This document shows, piece after piece, positions 44,151 to 52,070 of a DNA stretch of 64,000 bases. The stretch spans positions 1 through 64,000 of the forward strand of contig NZ_JAUSOE010000078.1 of assembly GCF_030656255.1 (NCBI RefSeq). The letters are read 5' to 3'. Source of the stretch: Brevundimonas sp. (lineage in GTDB: Bacteria > Pseudomonadota > Alphaproteobacteria > Caulobacterales > Caulobacteraceae). The notes under the pieces were generated by a model. That model was not told the origin of the DNA. It worked only from the letters and a program-made list of their open reading frames with translations, and searched no databases. Numbering within the stretch: the first letter of the stretch is position 1; the number at the start of each line of letters is the position of its first letter. The translations under genes were made by a program, and so were the position numbers.

Positions 44151-45569
44151 ATGCGTCTTCCCTCCCTCCTTCGCCGCACGCCCTTCCGGCTGACCCTGCT
44201 GTTCCTGGCCCTGTTCGTGGCGGCGGCGGGGGCGAGCCTGGCCTATGTCTATTTCGCCTCGGCGTCCGAGGCCCAGACGCGGGCGCGGACCGATGTCGAG
44301 ACGGAACTGGCCGCCCTGACCGCCGTCCACCGCACGCGCGGGATCGACGCCCTGAACCAGGCCCTGGTCGAACGCACGATCCGGGGCGGTCCCTATCTGT
44401 ATCTGCTGACCGGACCGGACGGTAAGATCGTCACCGGCAATCTGTCGGTCATGCCGTTCGACCTGAAGGAGGCGCGTCGGCCGGGGACCGGCGAATGGAG
44501 CACCTTCCGCCTGACCAGCACCGATCCCGACGGTCGGGTCCAGACCCGCCGCTCCATCGGGGTGATCATGCCGCTGGCGGGGGGCGACACCCTGTTCGTC
44601 GGCGAGGATATCGGCGGGATCGAGGAATATCTGTCGCGCCTGACCCAGGCCCTGTGGGGGGCGATGGCCCTGGTCATGCTGCTGGGCCTGGCGGGCGGGC
44701 TCTACATCAGCCGCCGGGTCGAAAGCGCCATGGCCGGGCTGAACCGCGTGGTCCAGGCGGTGCAGGAGGGCGACCTGAAGGTCCGCGCCCCCATCCGCAA
44801 CTCCGGCGACGAACTGGATGAACTGGGCCAGGGGCTGAACGCCATGCTGGACCGGCTTGAGGGGTCCATGGCCTCTATCCGGCACGCCGGCGACGCCATC
44901 GCCCACGACCTGCGCTCGCCGTTGACCCGGATGCGCGCCAAGCTGGAGGTGGCCCTGATCGACGCCGAGGCGGGCAAGATCGACGGGGTGGACGCCCTGG
45001 GCATCGCCCTGGACGAGGCCGATCACCTGCTGAAGACCTTCAACACCGTCCTGGCCATCGCCCGCCTGCAAGCCGGCGGAGCGCCGGATCCCAAGCCGAT
45101 GGACGCGGGTGAACTGGCGGCCGACATGGCAGAGCTCTACGAACCTGCGGCCGAGGACAAGTCGATCGACTTCTCGTCCGAGGTGGAAACCGGCCTGATG
45201 ATCGAGGGCAACCAGCCCTTCCTGGCCCAGGCCCTGGCCAATCTGATCGACAACGCCATCAAATACACCCCGGCCGGCGGGGCGGTGAAACTACGGGCGC
45301 GGCGGCGATCGTCGGGCGAGATCGAATATTCGGTCACCGACACCGGCCCCGGCGTGCCGGAAGAGGACCGCGAGCGCGTCGTCCAGCGGTTCGTCCGCCT
45401 TGACAACAGCCGCACCGAGCCGGGCTCGGGCCTGGGCCTGTCGCTGGTGACGGCGGTGGCCGAGGCCCACGGCGGCCGGGTGGTGCTGGACGAAGGCCCC
45501 GGCGCCTATGGGGGCTTCGGACCAGGTCTGCGGGTGGCCCTGGTGCTGCCCCCCGCGGGGCAGGCTTAG
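44151..45569 (+). CDS. Sensor histidine kinase (partner of the OmpR-type regulator)
   Basis: 472 residues. Spans near residues 14-36 and 166-186 enclose a periplasmic sensor of about 130 residues; HAMP domain (SRRVESAMAGLNRVVQAVQEGDLKV), HisKA with AIAHDLRSPLTRMRAKLEV (His252), and ATPase domain with NLIDNAIKYTP and GSGLGLSLVTAVAEAHGG. It should phosphorylate the response regulator encoded upstream. The two would normally abut but are separated by the DUF559 element. Six bases after its stop a type A repeat pair begins. Confidence 0.93.
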   Translation: MRLPSLLRRTPFRLTLLFLALFVAAAGASLAYVYFASASEAQTRARTDVETELAALTAVHRTRGIDALNQALVERTIRGGPYLYLLTGPDGKIVTGNLSVMPFDLKEARRPGTGEWSTFRLTSTDPDGRVQTRRSIGVIMPLAGGDTLFVGEDIGGIEEYLSRLTQALWGAMALVMLLGLAGGLYISRRVESAMAGLNRVVQAVQEGDLKVRAPIRNSGDELDELGQGLNAMLDRLEGSMASIRHAGDAIAHDLRSPLTRMRAKLEVALIDAEAGKIDGVDALGIALDEADHLLKTFNTVLAIARLQAGGAPDPKPMDAGELAADMAELYEPAAEDKSIDFSSEVETGLMIEGNQPFLAQALANLIDNAIKYTPAGGAVKLRARRRSSGEIEYSVTDTGPGVPEEDRERVVQRFVRLDNSRTEPGSGLGLSLVTAVAEAHGGRVVLDEGPGAYGGFGPGLRVALVLPPAGQA

Positions 45570-45574
45570 AGATT

Positions 45575-45704
45575 TCCGCTCATCCCCGCGAAAGCCGGGA
45601 CCCAGTTCTTTGGGCGCGCGGCCTTGTGGCGCGTGTCAGGATTGTGGTCCAACGGCGGCGCCGAGCGAAAGCACTGGGTCCCGGCTTTCGCCGGGATGAG
45701 CGGA
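45575..45704. repeat. Inverted pair of type A palindromic repeats without a nuclease
   Basis: Left arm 45575-45611 and right arm 45662-45704 match the arms of the GIY-YIG element (right arm 42 of 43 positions). The spacer is about 50 bp, noncoding, and unlike the nuclease gene. The left hairpin has one mismatch (CCCCGC against GCCGGG). It fills the whole gap between the kinase stop (45569) and glnE start (45713). GGAAGAG at its end supplies the glnE ribosome-binding site. It looks like a non-autonomous copy. Confidence 0.8.
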
Positions 45705-45712
45705 AGAGTTGA

Positions 45713-48649
45713 ATGCCCGATCCCAAGCCTCAGCCCCTGTTCCAGATCCTGACCCCCGCCGGGCCTGTCGCCAATCCCGCCGCCGCCGACCGCCTGCTGG
45801 AGACCCTGATCGAGGCCGCCGACGCCGACGGTTGGCGCGAGACCCTGGACGCCGCCTGGCCCGCCCTGGCGCCGGTGGCGGGCGCCTCGCCCTATCTGGC
45901 GGGCCTGATGCGTCGCCGCCCCGCCCATCTGCGCCGGATTCTGGAACGAGACCCGACCTCGGGCTTGATCCGGATCCTCGCCGACACCGACGCCCTGGAC
46001 GACGAACCCGACGCCGTGCGCGCCCCGTTGCGGGTGCTGAAGGCTGATCTGCACCTGCTGACGGCGCTGGCCGATCTGGGCGGGGTCTGGGACCTGGACC
46101 AGGTGACGGGCGCCCTGTCCAGCTTCGCCGACGCCGCCTGCCGCGCCGCCCTGCGCGCTGTCGCCGCCGAGCAGCGCGCGCGGGGCCGACTGATTTCGCC
46201 CCCCGACGATTCGCGCGGCCCCATCCCCGGCCTGTTCGGCCTGGCCATGGGCAAGCATGGCGCGAACGAGCTGAACTATTCGTCCGACATCGACATCTCG
46301 CTCTTCTTCGAGCCGCGCCTGATGGGCCTGGCCCTGCGCGAGGGCGAAGAGATGCAGGACTTCGCCAATCGCGTCGGCAAGGGGATCGCGACCCTGCTGA
46401 CCGAACGGACGGCCGACGGCTATGTTTTCCGCGTCGATCTGCGCCTGCGGCCCGATCCGTCCTCGACCCCGCCGGTGGTGTCGGGTCCGATGGCCCTGGC
46501 CTATTACGAGAGCGTCGGTCAGAACTGGGAGCGGGCGGCCTTCATCAAGGCCCGGCCGGTGCTGGGCGACCCGCGCGCCGCCGTCCGGTTCGTGAAAGCC
46601 CTGCGCCCCTTCATCTGGCGTCGCAGCCTCGACTACGCCGCCGTCCTCGACATCCAGGCCATCAAGCGCCAGATCCACGTCCACAAGACGGGCGAGGGGC
46701 TGCAGGCCGCCGGGGCCAATCTGAAACTGGGCCGGGGCGGCATCCGCGAGATCGAATTCTACGCCCAGACCCAGCAGTTGATCCTGGCCGGTCGCGACCC
46801 CGCCCTGCGCGCCACGCGCACCCTGGACGCCCTGACGGCCCTGGCCCAGGCCGACCATATCCCCGCCGCCGTCGCCGAGGAGATGTCGGCCGCCTATGTC
46901 GAACTGCGCGGTCTGGAGCATCGGGTCCAGATGCTGGACGACGAACAGACCCACCGCCTGCCTGAGGATCCCCAGCGCCGCGCCGCCGTCGCCGCCCTGG
47001 CCGGCTGGACCGATCTGGCCGCCTTCGACGCCCATGTCGAGGCCCTGCTGGTCCGGGTCAACACCCGCTACGGCGAACTATTCGAGGGCGGGGAGGAGCT
47101 GGATTCCGCCTATGGCAGCCTGGTCTTCACCGGGGTCGAGAACGATCCTGAGACCCTGGACACCCTGCGCCGCATGGGCTTTTCCGAGGCGCCGTCGGTG
47201 GCGGACACCATCCGCTCCTGGCACCACGGCCGCATTCCCGCGACCCGCACCGAGCGGGGCCGTGAGCTGTTCACCCGCCTGGCGCCCCGCCTGCTGGAGG
47301 CCCTGGCCCGGTCCGGCGCGCCCGACGAGGCCTTCCGCCGGTTCGCCGTCTTCTTCTCCGGTCTGGCGGCGGGGGTTCAGGTCCAGGCCCTGTTCCTGAA
47401 CCAGCCCAAACTGTTCGAAATGGTGCTGGGCGTCATGGCCTTCGCGCCGCGCCTGGCCCGGACCCTGGGGCGTCAGCCGGCGGCCCTGGACGGGGTGCTG
47501 GACGCTCGTTTCCTGGCCGACCTGTCGGAAGAGACCGGCCTGACCGAACAGATTCTGCGCGAAGCCGGCGAGACCGAGGATTTCGAAGGCGCCATGAACG
47601 CCGTGCGCCGCCTGCACCGCGAACAGATGTTCCGCATCGGCATCCACGCCATGACCGGCCGCGCCGGCCCAGAGGCCGCCGGTCGCGCCTACGCCGCCCT
47701 GGCCGACGCCGCCATGCGCACCCTGTCGCCCGCCGCCCTGGCCGAGACCGAACGGCTGGGCGGGGCCTTCCCCGGCGCGGTCGCGGTGGTGGCCCTGGGC
47801 AAGGCGGGCTCGCGCGAGATGACGGCCGGGTCCGACCTGGACCTGATGACCCTGTACGACGCCCCGCCCGAGACCGTGTCCGAGATCAAGGGCTGGACCG
47901 CCGACGTCTTCTACGCCCGCTTCACCCAGCGGCTGATCGCCGCCCTGTCGGCCCATACCGCCGAGGGCGGCCTGTACGAGGTGGACATGCGGCTGCGCCC
48001 CACCGGGTCCAAGGGGCCGGTCTCGGTGCGGCTGTCCACCTTCGACGACTATTACGCCGGCGAGGCCGAGACCTGGGAGTTCATGGTCCTGACCCGCGCC
48101 CGCGTCGTCTGGGCCAGCGATCCCACCTTCGGCGACCGGGTCTCGGCGGCGATCGAGGCGGCCCTGCGTCGGCCGCGTCCCGGCGTGGACGTGCCCGCCG
48201 ACATCCGCAAGATGCGCGCCCTGATGGATCGGGAGCGCCGCCCGCACGGCTTCTGGGACCTGAAACTGTCGCCCGGCGGCCAGGTGGACGCCGAGTTCGC
48301 GGCCCAGTACCGCCAGCTCCAGGCGGCGGTACTGGGCGAGCCCCTGACCCTGTCGACGCTGGAGGCCCTGCACGACGACCCGGTCCTGGCCGAGGCCTGG
48401 CGGGTGCAGCAGCGGCTGGCCCATCTGCTGGCCGCCGCCTTCGAAGGCCGGGTCGATCCCGAGGCCGAACCCTCGGTCTTCCGGCTGCGGCTGGCCGAGG
48501 CGGCGGGCGCTCAGGACTTCGAGTCGTTGAAGACCGAACTGGCTGAACTGCGGGCCAGGGCGCGCAAGGCCTTCGAACGTGCGGTGCCCCTCACACGCGA
48601 AGAGATCAGTCGCGACGGAGAGTCCGAAGAGCCGCGTTCAATCTCCTGA
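45713..48649 (+). CDS. glnE: Bifunctional glutamine synthetase adenylyltransferase/adenylyl-removase
   Basis: 978 residues, typical for GlnE. Two nucleotidyltransferase domains: N-terminal removase with GLAMGKHGANELNYSSDIDISLFFEP and C-terminal adenylylase with ALGKAGSREMTAGSDLDLMTLYD; both keep the paired aspartates. Between them are RGGIREIEFYAQTQQLI and the helical GlnD-like region. It switches glutamine synthetase activity in response to PII. The ATG at 45713 follows GGAAGAG that derives from a type A repeat. Co-directional with the kinase upstream. Confidence 0.96.
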   Translation: MPDPKPQPLFQILTPAGPVANPAAADRLLETLIEAADADGWRETLDAAWPALAPVAGASPYLAGLMRRRPAHLRRILERDPTSGLIRILADTDALDDEPDAVRAPLRVLKADLHLLTALADLGGVWDLDQVTGALSSFADAACRAALRAVAAEQRARGRLISPPDDSRGPIPGLFGLAMGKHGANELNYSSDIDISLFFEPRLMGLALREGEEMQDFANRVGKGIATLLTERTADGYVFRVDLRLRPDPSSTPPVVSGPMALAYYESVGQNWERAAFIKARPVLGDPRAAVRFVKALRPFIWRRSLDYAAVLDIQAIKRQIHVHKTGEGLQAAGANLKLGRGGIREIEFYAQTQQLILAGRDPALRATRTLDALTALAQADHIPAAVAEEMSAAYVELRGLEHRVQMLDDEQTHRLPEDPQRRAAVAALAGWTDLAAFDAHVEALLVRVNTRYGELFEGGEELDSAYGSLVFTGVENDPETLDTLRRMGFSEAPSVADTIRSWHHGRIPATRTERGRELFTRLAPRLLEALARSGAPDEAFRRFAVFFSGLAAGVQVQALFLNQPKLFEMVLGVMAFAPRLARTLGRQPAALDGVLDARFLADLSEETGLTEQILREAGETEDFEGAMNAVRRLHREQMFRIGIHAMTGRAGPEAAGRAYAALADAAMRTLSPAALAETERLGGAFPGAVAVVALGKAGSREMTAGSDLDLMTLYDAPPETVSEIKGWTADVFYARFTQRLIAALSAHTAEGGLYEVDMRLRPTGSKGPVSVRLSTFDDYYAGEAETWEFMVLTRARVVWASDPTFGDRVSAAIEAALRRPRPGVDVPADIRKMRALMDRERRPHGFWDLKLSPGGQVDAEFAAQYRQLQAAVLGEPLTLSTLEALHDDPVLAEAWRVQQRLAHLLAAAFEGRVDPEAEPSVFRLRLAEAAGAQDFESLKTELAELRARARKAFERAVPLTREEISRDGESEEPRSIS

Positions 48650-48695
48650 CAGGGCTGTCAACGACCGCTCAACGCGGTTCGAGGAGATTATCGAG

Positions 48696-49394
48696 ATGAG
48701 AAAGATCGTTCTGAACGGCTTCAGCGCCATGGCCTTGGCCGCCGTCCTCGACGCCGGCGCCGGGGTCGCCACCGCCCAGGTTCCGCCGCCCCCGGCCGAC
48801 GGTCCTCCGCCGCCCCATGCGCGCGGACCCGCAGACCGCGACGCCGACCTGACCCGCGCCGCCTTCATCGAGGCTCGCGTCGCCCGCCTGACCGCGCTCG
48901 ACGCCGACCGCGACGGCACGGTCAGCGTGGCCGAGCGTGAGGCCGCCATGCAGGCCAAGCGGGCCGAGCGCGCCGACGACCGTTTCGCCAAGCTGGACGC
49001 CAACAGCGACGGCTCCATCAGCCGTGCCGAGTTCGACGCCGGCCACGCCGCCCGCCCGGACCGTGCCGACCGCGGCCCCGGTCCTGAACGCGCTCGGTCC
49101 GGTCCTCGCGGCGGTCCCCGTCACGCCATGCGCGGTCACGGCGGTCCGGAAGGGCGCGGTCCCGAAGGGCGTGAACGCGGCCCCGTGGTGATCTCCGAGG
49201 TCGCCGCCAAACTGGGCGAGCAGTTCGACAAGATGGACGCCGACCGCAACGGCGTGGTCACCGCCGACGAACGTCGGGCCGCCATGACCGCCCATCGTGC
49301 GGAACGCCAGGCCGAGCGTGGGGCCGAGCGTCAGCAACGCCGCGCCGGCCGTCCGGTGCAACAACCCGCTTCCCCGGCTCCGGCTTCGGAGTAA
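48696..49394 (+). CDS. Exported EF-hand protein
   Basis: 232 residues. Signal peptide ending ATAQV, Pro-rich linker, then three EF-hand loops: DADRDGTVSVAE (about residue 69), DANSDGSISRAE (about 104) and DADRNGVVTADE (about 184), each with Asp/Asn at positions 1, 3, 5 and Glu at 12. Between loops 2 and 3 is a Gly/Arg/His-rich stretch. It should bind Ca2+ in the periplasm. It precedes the ECF sigma operon by 66 bp on the same strand and may be its target or sensor partner. ATG at 48696 follows GAGGAG. Confidence 0.85.
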   Translation: MRKIVLNGFSAMALAAVLDAGAGVATAQVPPPPADGPPPPHARGPADRDADLTRAAFIEARVARLTALDADRDGTVSVAEREAAMQAKRAERADDRFAKLDANSDGSISRAEFDAGHAARPDRADRGPGPERARSGPRGGPRHAMRGHGGPEGRGPEGRERGPVVISEVAAKLGEQFDKMDADRNGVVTADERRAAMTAHRAERQAERGAERQQRRAGRPVQQPASPAPASE

Positions 49395-49460
49395 GAACGG
49401 TGTCGGGGTCGGCCGTATCGTGCGAATCGGTCCCTTTCGTCAGCAGCGGAAGAGGCGGGT

Positions 49461-50045
49461 TTGGTCGCGATCGTCGACCCCGACGAGGATCTGGTGCGCC
49501 GCGTGGGTCAGGGCGATCCGGCGGCCGCGCAGACGCTTGTCGCGCGCAAGCTGCCGCGAATCCTGGCCCTGGCCCAGCGCATGCTGGGCGACGCGGGCGA
49601 GGCCGAGGACGTGGCCCAGGAGACGCTGCTGAAGGCCTGGCGACAGGCGCCAAAATGGACCCCCGGCCAGGCCAAGTTCGACACCTGGCTGCACCGGGTG
49701 GCGCTGAACCTCTGCTACGACCGGCTGCGGCGACGGCGCGAGATCCCCACGGAGACGCCGCCGGATCGCCCCGACGACGGTCCGGCGCCGGATCGCGGCC
49801 TGTTGGCGGCCGAGACGGGCGCACGGGTCGATGGGGCGCTGAAACGCCTGCCGGACCGCCAGCGCGAGGCGGTGGTCCTGTGTCATTATCAGGAGCTGAC
49901 CAATATCGAGGCGGCCGCCCTGATGAGCGTCAGCGTCGAGGCGCTGGAGAGTTTGCTGTCGCGCGGACGCCGCGCATTGCGTCTAGCCCTGGCGGACATC
50001 GCGCCGGGGATGGAGCCAGGGATGACTAAGGGAGACGGACGATGA
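49461..50045 (+). CDS. ECF-type RNA polymerase sigma factor
   Basis: 194 residues. Region 2: ILALAQRMLGDAGEAEDVAQETLLKAWRQAPKW with the DVAQET motif; region 4: GALKRLPDRQREAVVLCHYQELTNIEAAALMSVSVEALESLLSRGRRALR. The start appears to be TTG at 49461 with GAAGAGG just upstream. Its stop overlaps the next gene (ATGA). It should direct polymerase to an unknown regulon, held by the downstream membrane protein until a signal arrives. Confidence 0.92.
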   Translation: MVAIVDPDEDLVRRVGQGDPAAAQTLVARKLPRILALAQRMLGDAGEAEDVAQETLLKAWRQAPKWTPGQAKFDTWLHRVALNLCYDRLRRRREIPTETPPDRPDDGPAPDRGLLAAETGARVDGALKRLPDRQREAVVLCHYQELTNIEAAALMSVSVEALESLLSRGRRALRLALADIAPGMEPGMTKGDGR

Positions 50046-50452
50046 AGGCGGATCGGTTGCACGCCCTGGCGGAGGCTTACGGCGCCGACCTGCGTCGGTG
50101 GCCCGCGTCTGAACGCGCCTTCGCCGAAAGCCTGATCGCCGCCGATCCGTCGCTGAAGACGGTGCTGGCCCAGGCGGCGGCGCTGGACGCCCTGCTGGAC
50201 GCCTCGCCCGCCCCGACGCCCTCGGCCGACCTGACGGCGCGCCTGCTGGCCGCCGCGCCGAAGGCCAGGGCCCGTCGCTTCCATCTGGATCGGATCGCCT
50301 TTTATCTCGGCGCCGGCTGGGCGGCGGCGGCCTGCGCCGGCGTGGTCGCGGGCGTGGGCCTGACCACCCATGTCACCGCGGACGAACGGGCCGACGCGGT
50401 GCTTTACCAATCCTCCCTGGTCGGGGTGGACGATACGGAGGTTCTGGGATGA
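50042..50452 (+). CDS. Putative anti-sigma factor (single-span membrane protein)
   Basis: 136 residues. The N-terminal cytoplasmic part (about 90 residues, LHALAEAYGADLRRWPASERAFAESLIAADPSL) is helical; one membrane span near residues 94-115 (FYLGAGWAAAACAGVVAGVGLT) and a short periplasmic tail. Size, topology and coupling to the ECF gene fit an anti-sigma factor; no zinc-type HxxxCxxC motif is seen. The ATGA overlap with the sigma gene supports a stoichiometric partner. Confidence 0.75.
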   Translation: MKADRLHALAEAYGADLRRWPASERAFAESLIAADPSLKTVLAQAAALDALLDASPAPTPSADLTARLLAAAPKARARRFHLDRIAFYLGAGWAAAACAGVVAGVGLTTHVTADERADAVLYQSSLVGVDDTEVLG

Positions 50453-50982
50453 GCGGACGCAGCCTGAAGATCGCCCTGGCGGCGTCGGTGGCCCTGAACC
50501 TGTTCGCCCTGGCCGGCGGAGTCGCCTTCGCCGTCAGCCGGGCCAAGGTGGACGAACGGGTCGCCGAACTGCGCCGCCCCGCGCGTCCCGGCCCCTTCCG
50601 AGAGGTGATGGCCCAGCTCGAGCCCGAGGTGCGGCGCGACGTCCGCGCCAAGATGCGGGCCGCCGCGCTCGCGGCCCGGCCCGATTTCGAGGCCGCCCGC
50701 TCGGCGCGGGATCAGGCGGTTCAGGCGGCCGCCGAACCCCGGATGGACGCAGCCCGTGTCCAGGCCCTGCTGGATCAGTCGCGCACGGCCGAGATGCGGG
50801 GCCGCGCCCGTCTGGAAGGCGGGGCCATCGCCATGCTGGAAAACCTGGATGTCGAGGACCGCAAGGTTCTGTCCGGCCTGCTGATGCGACGTGGCCCCGG
50901 TCCCGGCGCCCAGGCGCCCGAGACCGGCCGCAACGCCGCGCCCCCGCCGCCGGGACCGGACGGCCCCGACGGTCCGGGTTAA
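50449..50982 (+). CDS. Periplasmic heavy-metal-sensor-like protein (CnrX/Spy-like)
   Basis: 177 residues. N-terminal membrane anchor (LKIALAASVALNLFALAGGVAFAV), then a long helical hairpin with REVMAQLEPEVRRDVRAKMRAAALAARPDFEAAR and an Ala/Arg/Gln-rich second helix, a layout of CnrX/Spy-type periplasmic sensors, and a Pro/Gly tail. In Cupriavidus CnrX senses metal and releases the CnrH sigma via CnrY. The operon order sigma, membrane protein, sensor resembles cnrYXH rearranged. Few His/Met ligands are evident, so the ligand may not be a metal. Confidence 0.7.
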   Translation: MSGRSLKIALAASVALNLFALAGGVAFAVSRAKVDERVAELRRPARPGPFREVMAQLEPEVRRDVRAKMRAAALAARPDFEAARSARDQAVQAAAEPRMDAARVQALLDQSRTAEMRGRARLEGGAIAMLENLDVEDRKVLSGLLMRRGPGPGAQAPETGRNAAPPPPGPDGPDGPG

Positions 50983-50989
50983 GGCGGGT

Positions 50990-51670
50990 TCAGCCCTTTT
51001 TCGACGCCCGATAGGCGGCGACGGCGTCCACGGTGGCGCGGACCTTGGCCTCGATGGCGGCCCAGTCGCCCGATTTGACGGCCTCGTCGGTCACCAGTTT
51101 TGAGCCCATGCCCGCCGCCACGATGCCCGCGCCGAACCATTTGGCGATGGAGGCTTCATCCGGATCGACCCCGCCCGTCGGCATGATCTTGGCCCAGGGC
51201 ATGGGCGCCCGGACCGCCTTGACGAAGTCCGGTCCGCCGACCGACGACCCAGGGAACAGTTTGACGATGTCGCAGCCCAGCTCGTGCGCCTCGCCGATGT
51301 CGGTCACCGAGCCGCAGCCGGGGAAATAGGCCACCATGCGCCGGTTGCACACCTTGGCCACGTCGGGGACCAGGCAGGGGCTGACCACGAAACGCGCGCC
51401 GCGGTTCAGGTAAAGCGACGCCGTGCCGCTATCGACCACCGAACCGATGCCCAGCACCACGTCCGGGTCGGTCCTGATCAGTTCGCGATTGATCTCGCCG
51501 AACAGGTCGCAGGCGAAATCCCCGCGATTGGTGAACTCCACCACCGGCGCCCCGCCGCGCGCGCAGGCGCGGATGACGTTCAGGCTGATCTCGGGATCGG
51601 AATGATAGAAGACCGGGCAGACGCCCTGGGTCTCCAGCGCCTGAAGCACGCTGACGCGATCATGGGCCAT
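50990..51670 (-). CDS. eda: 2-keto-3-deoxy-6-phosphogluconate (KDPG) aldolase family
   Basis: 226 residues. Catalytic Glu45 (VVEFTNRG with Arg49) and Schiff-base Lys137 (DIVKLFPGSSVGGPDFVKAV), and MPTGGVDPDEASIAKWFGAGIVAAGMGSKL, the phosphate-binding end. It splits KDPG to pyruvate and glyceraldehyde-3-phosphate in the Entner-Doudoroff route; some members act on 4-hydroxy-2-oxoglutarate. No edd or zwf is adjacent. The N-terminal 40 residues match longer bifunctional members. Confidence 0.88.
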   Translation of the reverse strand: MAHDRVSVLQALETQGVCPVFYHSDPEISLNVIRACARGGAPVVEFTNRGDFACDLFGEINRELIRTDPDVVLGIGSVVDSGTASLYLNRGARFVVSPCLVPDVAKVCNRRMVAYFPGCGSVTDIGEAHELGCDIVKLFPGSSVGGPDFVKAVRAPMPWAKIMPTGGVDPDEASIAKWFGAGIVAAGMGSKLVTDEAVKSGDWAAIEAKVRATVDAVAAYRASKKG

Positions 51671-52070
51671 GTCTCAGTCTCCGCCTGTTCCGACCCGCGC
51701 CGGAACGCCTGTGTTGCACCGACCGGTCGCCCGGCGTCGCCCCTGCTTATCCCAGCCAACGCGGAAAGCGAAAGCGGCGGGGCCGGGTTTACGACGACGC
51801 AGCGGAACATATTGTTTCACCGGTGTCAGAGGCGCGAGGCTCAGTCCCCAGGATGTCGGCGCGCGGGCTTGAAATGCGAGTGTTCAGATGACGAGGCGCT
51901 CGCCGGGGGGCCGAGCCATCAGGGCGTCTATGGCGCCCTTTATCGTCAAGCTTCCGGCCGCCGGGGCGCGGCATGTGCGTCGCACTGCGGCGCGAGTTAG
52001 AGACAACGCGTACGCGCAACGAAACGGCCGCTTAACCCGCGTTATCTAAAACCAGCCGCAGGAGGGTCAC
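51671..52070. other. Intergenic region of about 400 bp without a convincing gene
   Basis: Open frames here have no family character and poor composition. It includes the promoters of eda (minus) and the GAF-PAS kinase (plus). A CGCGTACGCG palindrome lies at about 52008 and GGAGG at 52061-52066 serves the kinase. Nothing else was identified. Confidence 0.5.

Noticed and set aside
51284-52000. Plus-strand frame in front of the GAF-PAS kinase
   Set aside because: Mostly antisense to eda, with His/Arg/Ala-rich shadow composition and no good start.
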